From Candidatus Zixiibacteriota bacterium (GTDB lineage Bacteria > Zixibacteria > MSB-5A5 > GN15 > JACZUZ01): 12,117 nucleotides of DNA. Shown piece by piece: positions 1 to 7,328 of the stretch; the stretch's first letter is position 1; each line of letters starts with the position of its first letter. The stretch lies in assembly GCA_022572905.1 (NCBI GenBank), contig JACZUZ010000014.1:1-12117 (forward strand), written 5' to 3'. Under the pieces are notes generated by a model that did not search any database, had not been told where the DNA came from, and saw nothing but the letters and a program-made list of their open reading frames with translations. The translations under genes and the position numbers were made by a program.

Positions 1-452
1 ATATCAACATATTTATCTGCAAACTCTGCCGAACACATTCAAATCTGGTCAGTTATCTAGATTCCGCCTGCGCCGAATTGGGTGTCAGTTCATTGGAAGC
101 TCAGGCGCTTTCCCAACTTAACCGCTCTGGTGGAAGTTCGGTCTCAGAACTGCAGAAAACAATGGGCGCGCGTCCGTCGACCTTGACCAGCGTCCTTGAT
201 CGGCTCTCAGAGAGGCGAATGATCAAAAGGGAAGTTTCCACGGACGACAGGCGCTCTTTCTTCGTGCGTCTCACGTCGAAGGGAAATATCACAAGCAATA
301 AAATATCAAACGTCATGAAACGATTCGAGAAATCCATATCTTCTGAACTTAGCGCCAGACAAATACAGGGATTTCAGGCGGCTCTCGAAGCAATAGATAG
401 GGAAACACAGGCTACAGAGCCATTTGCCTGCCAGACTCAGGACTCCAAATAG
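1..452 (+). CDS. MarR-family transcriptional regulator, 5' end missing
   Basis: Winged-helix DNA-binding regulator, probably the local repressor of the efflux genes that follow. The reading frame is open to the left edge (first whole codon at base 3), and the residues before the in-frame TTG at 78 read like the usual MarR N-terminal dimerisation helix (IFICKLCRTHSNLVSYLDSA). The true start is therefore most likely outside the window and the TTG at 78 is not the start. Visible parts, in order: N-terminal helix, a helix-turn-helix with SVSELQKTMGARPSTLTSVL, the wing with the hallmark DDRR and then LTSKG, and a C-terminal dimerisation helix. The stop is TAG at 450-452, 37 bp before the adaptor start, on the same strand. 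MarR regulators next to RND or MFS pumps usually repress them and are released by phenolic or other toxic ligands; that role here is inferred from family and position. Confidence 0.88.
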   Translation, partial: INIFICKLCRTHSNLVSYLDSACAELGVSSLEAQALSQLNRSGGSSVSELQKTMGARPSTLTSVLDRLSERRMIKREVSTDDRRSFFVRLTSKGNITSNKISNVMKRFEKSISSELSARQIQGFQAALEAIDRETQATEPFACQTQDSK

Positions 453-464
453 TGTCGACTAAAT

Positions 465-475
465 AAATTGAATTT
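465..475. promoter_or_regulatory. short AT-rich palindrome before the adaptor gene
   Basis: AAATT-G-AATTT is a perfect inverted repeat in the 37-bp gap between the regulator and the adaptor gene. MarR-type operators are AT-rich inverted repeats, but usually longer (about 16-20 bp), and such short AT palindromes arise by chance. This is only a weak operator candidate. Confidence 0.15.
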
Positions 476-480
476 CTATG

Positions 481-484
481 AGGA
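481..484 (+). promoter_or_regulatory. ribosome binding site that favours the ATG at 490
   Basis: AGGA lies 5 nt before the ATG at 490. The earlier in-frame ATG at 478 has no purine-rich site in front of it, since the preceding bases are AT-rich. The second ATG is therefore preferred, and it gives a cleaner signal peptide. Confidence 0.55.
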
Positions 485-489
485 TAATA

Positions 490-1698
490 ATGAATAGAAC
501 ACGAGTAGTTCTAACCGCACTCCTGTTAGTGAGCATAATTTACTCCTTCGCAGAGGCCCAACAAATTCCGCCGACTCTGGTGGTAACTGAGCCTGTCAAA
601 AAGATGGAATTTCACGATCAGATCACGCTGGTTGGAAGAACCGAAGGGATCTCGCACAGTCGCGTTGTGGCGCTGGTAAATGGCAAAGTGTTACGAATAG
701 ACGCCGAAGAAGGTCAGCCCATTAGGAAAGGCGACGCTCTTCTTTCAATAGATTGTAGCAAGATTGAGTTGAACTTTCGGGCCAAGAAAGCCGAAGCGGC
801 TGAGGCTGCTGCTAAGAGCGAGTTAGCGCGCAAGAATCTTGATCGCGCGGAGAAACTATTTAGTGAAGAAACAATTTCCCAGAGTAAAATAGACTCTGAG
901 AGAGCGACCGAAATAGCGGATAGGGAGAATAGAAACAGACTAGACGCCGAACGCGACGCAATAAATATTGATGTTTTCAATTGCGTTGTGTCTTCTCCAT
1001 ACGACGGATATACGGTTAAAAAGCTGGTCGACATAGGCGAATGGGTAAGTCCGGGAACACCGGTTTATGAAGTTGTCAATCTTTCGGAAATCCGAGTTAC
1101 AGTTGATTTGCCCGAGCGCTATTTTGGTAGGCTTAAGATCGGTAGTGAAGTTCTTATACACACTTCCAAAAATGAATCGAATCCGCTGAACGGAGTGATT
1201 ATTGGCATAGCGCCGAGCGCCTCCGAGAAGACTCACACATTCCCGGTAATCGTATCTTTCGACAATGAGAATGAAGAGCTTGGATCGGGAATGCTAGTCA
1301 AGGCGACTCTCTTTCTAAATGAGAGTTTCATCAGTCTGGCGGTATCGAAAGACGCAATCATTAGACAGGGTTCCCAGACATTGGTATATTCTATATCTGA
1401 GGGCAAAGCGAATCCGGTCTATGTTCAAGTAGGCTCCACTAACGGTGAGATGATAGCTATCCAAAGCGAAAAACTATTAGAAGGAACGCTGGTGGTCACT
1501 CGCGGAAATGAACGAATTTTCCCCGGTAGCCCCGTACGTACAGCCGAGGGAGGACCTCCCGGCGGCCCCGGTGCAATCGGCGCCCCGATGGGAATTGATG
1601 GACACAGGAAAGAGGCCCCCGATCAACCCGGCGCTGATTCAACGGATCGTAACAAAGACGACAAAAAAGACGGCAAGAGCGAAAAGGGTGACAAGTGA
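490..1698 (+). CDS. RND efflux periplasmic adaptor (membrane fusion protein)
   Basis: Periplasmic adaptor that links the inner membrane RND pump to the outer membrane channel. From the ATG at 490 it is 402 residues; the in-frame ATG at 478 would add four. A signal peptide (hydrophobic VVLTALLLVSIIYSF, likely cut after AEA at residue 23) is not followed by a lipobox Cys, so it is probably not a lipoprotein. Order: lipoyl half-motif (about 55-90, with EGQPIRKGDALL), a short Ala/Glu-rich coiled-coil hairpin (about 90-160), second lipoyl half (VVSSPYDGYTVKKLVDIGE, from about 166), beta-barrel (about 200-280), membrane-proximal domain to about 350. C89 and C165 flank the base of the hairpin and could form a disulfide. 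The last 50 residues are a Pro/Gly-rich then Lys/Asp-rich tail, unlikely to be folded. The stop overlaps the pump start by 4 nt (GTGA), so translation is probably coupled. Confidence 0.93.
   Translation: MNRTRVVLTALLLVSIIYSFAEAQQIPPTLVVTEPVKKMEFHDQITLVGRTEGISHSRVVALVNGKVLRIDAEEGQPIRKGDALLSIDCSKIELNFRAKKAEAAEAAAKSELARKNLDRAEKLFSEETISQSKIDSERATEIADRENRNRLDAERDAINIDVFNCVVSSPYDGYTVKKLVDIGEWVSPGTPVYEVVNLSEIRVTVDLPERYFGRLKIGSEVLIHTSKNESNPLNGVIIGIAPSASEKTHTFPVIVSFDNENEELGSGMLVKATLFLNESFISLAVSKDAIIRQGSQTLVYSISEGKANPVYVQVGSTNGEMIAIQSEKLLEGTLVVTRGNERIFPGSPVRTAEGGPPGGPGAIGAPMGIDGHRKEAPDQPGADSTDRNKDDKKDGKSEKGDK
1684..1688 (+). promoter_or_regulatory. ribosome binding site for the RND pump (GTG start)
   Basis: AAGGG lies 6 nt before the GTG at 1695, inside the 3' end of the adaptor gene. 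It supports the GTG start that overlaps the adaptor stop codon. Confidence 0.6.
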
Positions 1699-4600
1699 GT
1701 CTTATAAGCTCATCAATTAAATTCCCCGTTTCGGTTATTGTTGGCGTCCTGATCGCCTGTATGGCGGGAGTCATTGCGCTTACCAATATTCCCATCCAGC
1801 TTACGCCGGAGGTAAGCACTCCCATCATAACTGTCACCACCAATTGGTTTGGAGCGTCCCCGGAGGAAATCGAAAAAGAAATAATTGACGAGCAGGAAAA
1901 ATACCTGAAATCAATTCAGGGGCTTCGCAAAATGAATTCCGAATCCAGCTCAAATCAGGGTGTAGTAAGCCTGGAATTTCCTGTTGGAACCGACATTACC
2001 AGCGCCCTGCTGAAAGTAACCAATAAACTAGCGCAAGTTCCGTCATACCCCGAAAACGCAGATAGACCGATAGTCAGCGCCACGGGTCCTCTGGAAGGCG
2101 CAATCGCCTGGTTTGTAATTCACTCTGATGGAGATATTTTTGTACCCAGCGTCTATTCGCTAATTGAGGAGCAGGTTCAACCGCGCATGGAGCGGGTTGA
2201 AGGCATTGCCGCGATAAATATTTTTGGAGGACTCGAAGAGGAAATACATGTAACCTTTGACCCGGAACTTCTGGCGTCAATGGGAATAACTATTTCTCAA
2301 CTAACTCGGGCGCTCCAGAATGAAAATCGTGATATTTCTGCGGGTGATTTCGGCGAGGGTAAACGGCGCTATGTTGTGCGTACACTCGCGCGCTATGAGT
2401 CAATCGAATCCGTTGAGGAAACTATTATCGGTGTTCGCTCCGGCGCGCCAGTTCGAGTAATCGATGTAGCAGATGTAGGCCTGGGTTATCAAAAGCCCAC
2501 CGCGCAGGTGCGCCATTTTGGGTCACCGTCTATTGCTATGAATGCGCAAAGACAGGTGGGCGCGAACGTACTTGATATTACCGAAGAGCTCCTTGCGGTT
2601 GTCGACGGCATAAACAAGGATATTCTGAATCCGCGCGGACTGAATCTCGTAAATGTTTATCGCGAGACTATCTATATTAATTCCTCAATAGATTTAGTTT
2701 TGTCGAACATGTATTTTGGCTCTTTCCTTGCTATTCTGGCATTGTTTTTCTTTCTGCGCTCACCAACTTCAATAATGATTATCGGCGTTTCAATTCCCAT
2801 TTCGATAATTACGACTTTTCTGATAATGTATCTTTTTGGGCGAACCATAAATGTAATCTCGCTGGCGGGGATGGCTTTTGCCGTTGGTATGGTGGTAGAT
2901 AATTCTATAGTTGTTCTCGAGAATATTTATCGCCATATGCAGATGGGCAAAGATCGTTGGAAGGCGGCGCTGGATGGATCGAGCGAAGTATGGGGCGCTA
3001 TTTTAGCGTCAACAGTAACTACTGTCGCCGTATTTCTTCCCATCATTTTTATCGAAGAGCGCGCCGGTCAACTTTTCCGAGATATTGCTATCGCGATTTC
3101 GAGCGCGATTGTAATTTCGTTGATTGTGGCAACAACGGTTATTCCTACGTTCTCGTCGCGAGCGCTGAAGATTTCCTCTTCTAAGAGGGGAGTCAATTCC
3201 GGAACCTCGAAACTCGATATGTTTGCGCGAAGAATATCTAATGTTGTTGACTATATAAACTCAAATATGCGGCGACGAATCGCGACAATTTTGGGAATAG
3301 TATTTGTGTCGCTGGGATTGTCTTTTATTCTATTACCGGAGTCAGAGTATTTGCCGAACGGAAATCAAAACTTGATTTTTGCTTTCATGCTTCCGCCTCC
3401 GGGATATAATTTGGACGAAATGGTTGCGCTAGGAGAGTCGATTGAATCACAGGTCAAACATTTGTGGGAGACACCTCCGGAGGAGTCCGATGACTTACCG
3501 GGGGGGGGAGTCGAAAATTTTTTCTATGTGTCTTTTGCCGGTCAGGCTTTTATGGGCATAGTGGGCCGTGACGGAAGCCGCGTTCGAGAACTGGAGCCGG
3601 TGGCCAACGAGGCGATGTATTCCATACCTGGTGTATTTGGATTCGCTAGACAGGCGTCAATATTTTCACGCGGATTCGCAGGAACAAGGTCAGTGCGAAT
3701 TGATGTAACCGGACCAGAGCTTCCAAAAATTTTATCCGTGGCAGGTCAGATATTCGGTAAAGTCGGACTGGCGCTACCGGGATCCAGCTCGCGGCCGATC
3801 CCCGGACTGGATTTGGGCAATCCAGAAGTGCGTATAATTCCGAACAAGGCTCGCGCCGCTGATGTTGGAATGACCGCCGCGGATATTGGGCAGAGCGTAA
3901 ACGCACTTGTTGATGGAGCGATCGTATCGACTTATCGTCACGAAGGTCGCGAGCTTAATCTGACAATTAAGGGCGATGACATGCTTTCGAGTCACACGCA
4001 GGACATTGAACAACTACCCATGGCGACACCATCCGGGAGAATCATCACACTTGGGGATGTGGCCGATATTGATTTCCGACAGGGACCGGTCCAGATAAAT
4101 CACGTCGAGCGTCAGCGCGCAGTCTCAATCGAAACTGTTTTACCGAATGACATTCCACTCGAGCGGGCAATTCAAATAGTAGAGGACTCAATAGTCGGTC
4201 CAATTCGCGCTTCCGGACAGCTCGGCAGTCTGTATAATATTTCTTTTGCAGGAGCCGCTGACGATCTAACTCGTCTCATAGGAACATTGCGTTGGAATTT
4301 CGTAATTGCTCTGGCGCTAACATTCTTGCTTCTATCTGCGTTGTTCCAATCCTTTGTTTATCCGCTCGTGATCATGTTGACTGTTCCGCTGGCGACATTC
4401 GGAGGTGTATTGGGCCTGCGAGCGATTATGCTTTTCGATAAATTACAACAGCTGGATATTCTGACGATGCTGGGATTCGTCATTTTGATTGGAACAGTTA
4501 TTAACAACGCTATTTTAATTGTTCATCACGCGCTACATCTCATGCGCGAGGGGCAGGACCCACGAAGCGCCGTCAAAGAATCGGTACGTGTTCGAGTTCG

Positions 4601-4853
4601 TCCAATTTTCATGTCAACCGGGACATCAGCCCTGGGGATGCTGCCGCTAATACTTATGCCCGGCGCCGGATCGGAATTGTATCGCGGACTTGGCTCGGTT
4701 GTAGTGGGCGGACTCGTTCTTTCATCAATCATTACTTTGGTCTTAACTCCCTTGGTTTTTTCGTTCGCTGTTGAGATTGTAGGGAAAATCAAAGTAGCCT
4801 TAGGCGTTAAATCCAAATCTCTCGGATCTCAAGCGGTCGTAAATCCGGGTTAA
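1695..4853 (+). CDS. RND multidrug efflux pump, inner membrane subunit
   Basis: Proton-driven trimeric exporter of the AcrB-like (HAE1) type, 1052 residues, the normal length. It starts with GTG. It shows the duplicated RND plan: TM1 (about 8-30) followed by NIPIQLTPEV, a large periplasmic loop (about 31-335), the TM2-6 block (about 337-495), TM7 (about 530-547), a second periplasmic loop (about 548-865), and TM8-12 (about 866-1030). The TM4 motif reads VVDNSIVVLEN: D402 matches AcrB D407, but the next position (AcrB D408) is N403. In TM10, N937 of VINNAIL stands where AcrB has K940; R967 matches AcrB R971. I recall the same VDN/NNAI pattern in many other RND pumps such as SwrC-type proteins, so this is a subclade trait and does not look like decay. 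It lacks the extra acidic and Met residues expected for a heavy-metal (CusA-type) pump. Substrates are unknown. Codons for residues 602-605 contain a run of nine G. Confidence 0.95.
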   Translation: MSLISSSIKFPVSVIVGVLIACMAGVIALTNIPIQLTPEVSTPIITVTTNWFGASPEEIEKEIIDEQEKYLKSIQGLRKMNSESSSNQGVVSLEFPVGTDITSALLKVTNKLAQVPSYPENADRPIVSATGPLEGAIAWFVIHSDGDIFVPSVYSLIEEQVQPRMERVEGIAAINIFGGLEEEIHVTFDPELLASMGITISQLTRALQNENRDISAGDFGEGKRRYVVRTLARYESIESVEETIIGVRSGAPVRVIDVADVGLGYQKPTAQVRHFGSPSIAMNAQRQVGANVLDITEELLAVVDGINKDILNPRGLNLVNVYRETIYINSSIDLVLSNMYFGSFLAILALFFFLRSPTSIMIIGVSIPISIITTFLIMYLFGRTINVISLAGMAFAVGMVVDNSIVVLENIYRHMQMGKDRWKAALDGSSEVWGAILASTVTTVAVFLPIIFIEERAGQLFRDIAIAISSAIVISLIVATTVIPTFSSRALKISSSKRGVNSGTSKLDMFARRISNVVDYINSNMRRRIATILGIVFVSLGLSFILLPESEYLPNGNQNLIFAFMLPPPGYNLDEMVALGESIESQVKHLWETPPEESDDLPGGGVENFFYVSFAGQAFMGIVGRDGSRVRELEPVANEAMYSIPGVFGFARQASIFSRGFAGTRSVRIDVTGPELPKILSVAGQIFGKVGLALPGSSSRPIPGLDLGNPEVRIIPNKARAADVGMTAADIGQSVNALVDGAIVSTYRHEGRELNLTIKGDDMLSSHTQDIEQLPMATPSGRIITLGDVADIDFRQGPVQINHVERQRAVSIETVLPNDIPLERAIQIVEDSIVGPIRASGQLGSLYNISFAGAADDLTRLIGTLRWNFVIALALTFLLLSALFQSFVYPLVIMLTVPLATFGGVLGLRAIMLFDKLQQLDILTMLGFVILIGTVINNAILIVHHALHLMREGQDPRSAVKESVRVRVRPIFMSTGTSALGMLPLILMPGAGSELYRGLGSVVVGGLVLSSIITLVLTPLVFSFAVEIVGKIKVALGVKSKSLGSQAVVNPG
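3500..3508 (+). repeat. G9 homopolymer inside the pump gene
   Basis: Nine consecutive G encode part of a Pro-Gly-Gly-Gly stretch in the second periplasmic loop (around residues 602-605). Gain of one G brings a TGA into frame at 3569-3571, and loss of one G brings a TAG at 3559-3561. Slippage in either direction would therefore cut the pump near residue 620-627. The tract itself is read directly from the sequence; any role as a phase-variation switch is inference. Confidence 0.9.
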
Positions 4854-4867
4854 GCGAAACGTAGCAT

Positions 4868-6283
4868 ATGTATAGACTGAATTACACTTTATTGCGAAAG
4901 ACGCTTCTGGCAATCGTCACACTATTTGCTGTCATTAATTCAACTGTCAGTTCGGAGCCGCTTACTCTCACAGTTGAACAAGCTGTTGAGAGGGGTCTAC
5001 ACAACAATCCGAGCCTTAGGCAGATATACTACACCTGGCAAGAACGCAAAGCCACTTCCTGGCAGACTAAGACAACTGCGTTACCACGATTGGATCTGCA
5101 GGGCGCCTACTCCAAGACCGATCCTAATTTCTTTCCGGATCAGGCTCCGTTTATTACCGGCGAGCAATACAGCGCGACCGCGATTGCAACGCACACACTT
5201 ATTTCCGGCGGACTGATTCTTGGAAGAATCAAAACACAGAGTTCATTACAGCGCGCCGCTAGGCACGATTATCGCGCGGCTGAGCTCAACACTGCTCATC
5301 TGGTGCGCGCGGCATTTTATGATGTTCTCCTCGCCGAGGAGCTGGTAAAAGTAGCCGAGGGCGCAGTAGAAATGAACACAGAGGAAGCCCGGCGGGCGAA
5401 AATTCAGTTTGAAATTGGCGACGCGGCGCGAGTCAATGTTCTGCGCGCGGAGGTGGAACTGGCTAATTCCATTCCGGAGGCCCTTCGCGCCAAACATAAT
5501 TTGCGTTTGTCCAAAGCGAATCTGGCGAATCTGATCGGTTATGATCTTGACCCGGCTGACATTGAGGGAGAGTCGCTAATTTTGGAGGGAACTCTCGAAA
5601 GCGATAATTTTATTGAGTTTCCGGGTTTGGAGCGGCTTATTCTGGCGGCGCTGGAAAACAGACATGAACTAAGATCGGCGCTAAGCGCTTTTGATGCGAC
5701 AAAAGGGGAAGTGCGCTCGGCCTGGTCGGGTTTTTTGCCGCGAGTCGACTTAACCGGATCATACACTTGGTCGACTAGCGAAAACACATTCCGCGCATTC
5801 GATTCCACCGGAAACATCGCTACTGAAATACCAATTACGATTGATTTGAAGGGGTGGCGCATTGGAGCGACAGCCAGTATGCCACTTTTTGATTTTCTGG
5901 GGAATTACCATGGTATGCGCGCGGCGCGCGCAAGAAGCAGACGCGCTGAAATTATGGCTGAGGACACTCGGCGTTTGATCGAATATGAAATGCGCCAGGC
6001 CTATAGCGCTTATCTTGAATCAGTGGAAAATATTCGTTCGCAGGAAAAAAATGTGGAATCCGCTCTGGAATCGTTCAGGCTTGCGCGAGAGTCACAGCAA
6101 GTAGGCCAGTCCACACAACTGGATGTTCAGCAGGCGCGTCTCGGTTTGACAACCGCGCAGGTCAATTTTGCGCGAGCAAACCGAAACCTGCTGGTCTCCA
6201 CCTCAGCCGCCCTTACTGCGGCGGGACTTTCCGGTTCCGAGGAGGGCGCTCGTTATGGTATCGTCGTCGTGAAACGTAAGTGA
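4868..6283 (+). CDS. TolC-family outer membrane efflux protein
   Basis: Outer membrane channel that completes the tripartite pump; 471 residues, within the family range. It has a Sec signal peptide (LLAIVTLFAVI, likely cut near residue 29) and no lipobox Cys, so it is TolC-like and not a lipoylated NodT-type protein. Two outer-membrane-efflux repeats are visible, at about 33-225 and 250-455. Each has a strand entry of LPR-DL-G-Y type (residues 72-81 and 290-299) and a hairpin motif of the GD/GQ...V/LDV..A form (GDAARVNVLRAEVEL at 184-198; GQSTQLDVQQARLGLT at 413-428). The ATG at 4868 is the first start after an in-frame TAG at 4862-4864; no good Shine-Dalgarno site is visible, so it may depend on ribosomes finishing the pump gene 14 bp upstream. 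Its last 81 bp overlap the convergent epimerase gene. Confidence 0.93.
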   Translation: MYRLNYTLLRKTLLAIVTLFAVINSTVSSEPLTLTVEQAVERGLHNNPSLRQIYYTWQERKATSWQTKTTALPRLDLQGAYSKTDPNFFPDQAPFITGEQYSATAIATHTLISGGLILGRIKTQSSLQRAARHDYRAAELNTAHLVRAAFYDVLLAEELVKVAEGAVEMNTEEARRAKIQFEIGDAARVNVLRAEVELANSIPEALRAKHNLRLSKANLANLIGYDLDPADIEGESLILEGTLESDNFIEFPGLERLILAALENRHELRSALSAFDATKGEVRSAWSGFLPRVDLTGSYTWSTSENTFRAFDSTGNIATEIPITIDLKGWRIGATASMPLFDFLGNYHGMRAARARSRRAEIMAEDTRRLIEYEMRQAYSAYLESVENIRSQEKNVESALESFRLARESQQVGQSTQLDVQQARLGLTTAQVNFARANRNLLVSTSAALTAAGLSGSEEGARYGIVVVKRK

Positions 6284-7288
6284 TTCAGGTATCTTAATCC
6301 GGGAACCTTTGAGCAATTGGGTTATTGGCCCCGACTCAATTGTTTTTTCTTTGCGCTTAAACCACTCCGTTGTCATTCTTAGTCCGTCTTCAAAATTCAC
6401 CAGGGGTCGATAATTTAAATCCAGTCGCGCTCGACTTATGTCCGCAAATGAATGCATTATGTCACCCGGACGCTCGGCTTGGTGATTGGGATATATTTGC
6501 ACTCCGTTGATCTTTTCTAGTTTCTCAATGAGAGTGTTGAGCGTGAATTTATTTCCGCAACCCACATTGTATACACCCCCAATAGCCTGGTCGGATTCAA
6601 CGCTCAGGAGATTGGCGCTAACCGCATTCGATATATAAATAAAATCGCGAGTTTGTTTGCCGTCTCCATATACAATTGGATTTGATCCATTCGAAATCAC
6701 CTGAATGAAACGTGGAACGACAGCGGCGTAGTCTGATTCCGGACTTTGCCGGGGACCGAATATATTGAAATACCTGAGCGAAACGGTGGGAAGACCGTAG
6801 ACTTTTGAGTACACAGATGTGCACCATTCGGCGGACAACTTACTTACCGCGTACGGACTGAGCGGGGCCGGGATCGTCTTTTCGGTTATCGGGAGCGTAT
6901 CAGAGTCGCCATATACGGCGGAAGAAGACGCAAAAACAAATCGCTTAATTCGAAATTCCCGGGCCGCTTCGAGTAAATTAAGCGTTCCGGTTACATTTAT
7001 GGCGTTTGTGGTCTGTGGATTTTGTATCGAGTGAGGAACAGATACCAAAGCGGCCTGATGAAGAATATAGTCGCAACCTTCGACGGCTTCACGAACCGTC
7101 CAGGTGTCGCGAATATCGCCCTTAATAAACTCTATCGATGAAAGAGACTCCGAAAGATTTTCCAGCGAGCCGGAAGTAAGATTATCCAGAACTCGCACAC
7201 GATGCCCCCGCCGAAGCAGCTCATCAACGAGATTACTCCCGACAAAGCCGGCTCCGCCGGTCACTAAATATCGCTTGGACTCTTTCAT
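6203..7288 (-). CDS. NAD-dependent sugar-nucleotide 4-epimerase (GalE/WbpP-like SDR)
   Basis: Extended short-chain dehydrogenase that should interconvert the C4 hydroxyl of UDP-hexoses in the cytoplasm. 361 residues. NAD-binding GGAGFVG is at 11-17, with the acidic D35 ending the second strand (LDNLTSG). The catalytic motif is SSSAVYG (121-127) with Y146-x3-K150; Ala in place of Asp/Glu before VYG argues for an epimerase and against a 4,6-dehydratase. In RPGDIMHSFAD (273-283) S280 aligns with E. coli GalE Y299 and WbpP S306, the position that decides whether N-acetylated sugars fit. Ser predicts acceptance of UDP-GlcNAc/GalNAc (inference). The catalytic fold ends near residue 312; the last 50 or so residues are an unusual extension, and the final 26 are encoded opposite the 3' end of the TolC-type gene. 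It is the last gene of the glycan cassette, 40 bp after the nucleotidyltransferase; its Shine-Dalgarno site is weak. Confidence 0.9.
   Translation of the reverse strand: MKESKRYLVTGGAGFVGSNLVDELLRRGHRVRVLDNLTSGSLENLSESLSSIEFIKGDIRDTWTVREAVEGCDYILHQAALVSVPHSIQNPQTTNAINVTGTLNLLEAAREFRIKRFVFASSSAVYGDSDTLPITEKTIPAPLSPYAVSKLSAEWCTSVYSKVYGLPTVSLRYFNIFGPRQSPESDYAAVVPRFIQVISNGSNPIVYGDGKQTRDFIYISNAVSANLLSVESDQAIGGVYNVGCGNKFTLNTLIEKLEKINGVQIYPNHQAERPGDIMHSFADISRARLDLNYRPLVNFEDGLRMTTEWFKRKEKTIESGPITQLLKGSRIKIPESLTFHDDDTITSALLGTGKSRRSKGG
6314..6348 (+). terminator. intrinsic terminator of the efflux operon
   Basis: CAATTGGGTT (6314-6323) pairs with GACTCAATTG (6333-6342) to give a 10-bp stem with two G-U pairs and a 9-nt loop, followed directly by six T (6343-6348). 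It starts 31 bp after the TolC-type stop codon, where the efflux operon should end. It lies inside the convergent epimerase gene, in antisense orientation. The stem is rather AT-rich, so efficiency may be moderate. In the other direction there is no T-run, so it should not stop the glycan transcript. Confidence 0.65.
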
Positions 7289-7328
7289 ATGTTCTTATCT
7301 AAGTGATCGTTTGTTCATGGACCGATTG

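Noticed and set aside
78..452. TTG at 78 as the start of the MarR-type gene
   Set aside because: The frame stays open to base 3 and the upstream codons match the N-terminal helix of the family.
478..489. ATG at 478 as the adaptor start
   Set aside because: No ribosome binding site in front, whereas AGGA is placed for the ATG at 490; the difference is only four residues.
1549..1561. GGAGG-CTCC hairpin near the adaptor 3' end
   Set aside because: Very small loop and stem, with no T-run; likely a by-product of Gly/Pro codons.
5919..5935. GC-only palindromic stretch in the TolC-type gene
   Set aside because: Explained by Arg-Ala-Ala-Arg-Ala-Arg codons; it is not a site with a known role.
7295..7318. 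Possible leader peptide MNKRSLR in the gap before the epimerase
   Set aside because: Seven codons with no ribosome binding site and no attenuator structure after it; easily due to chance.
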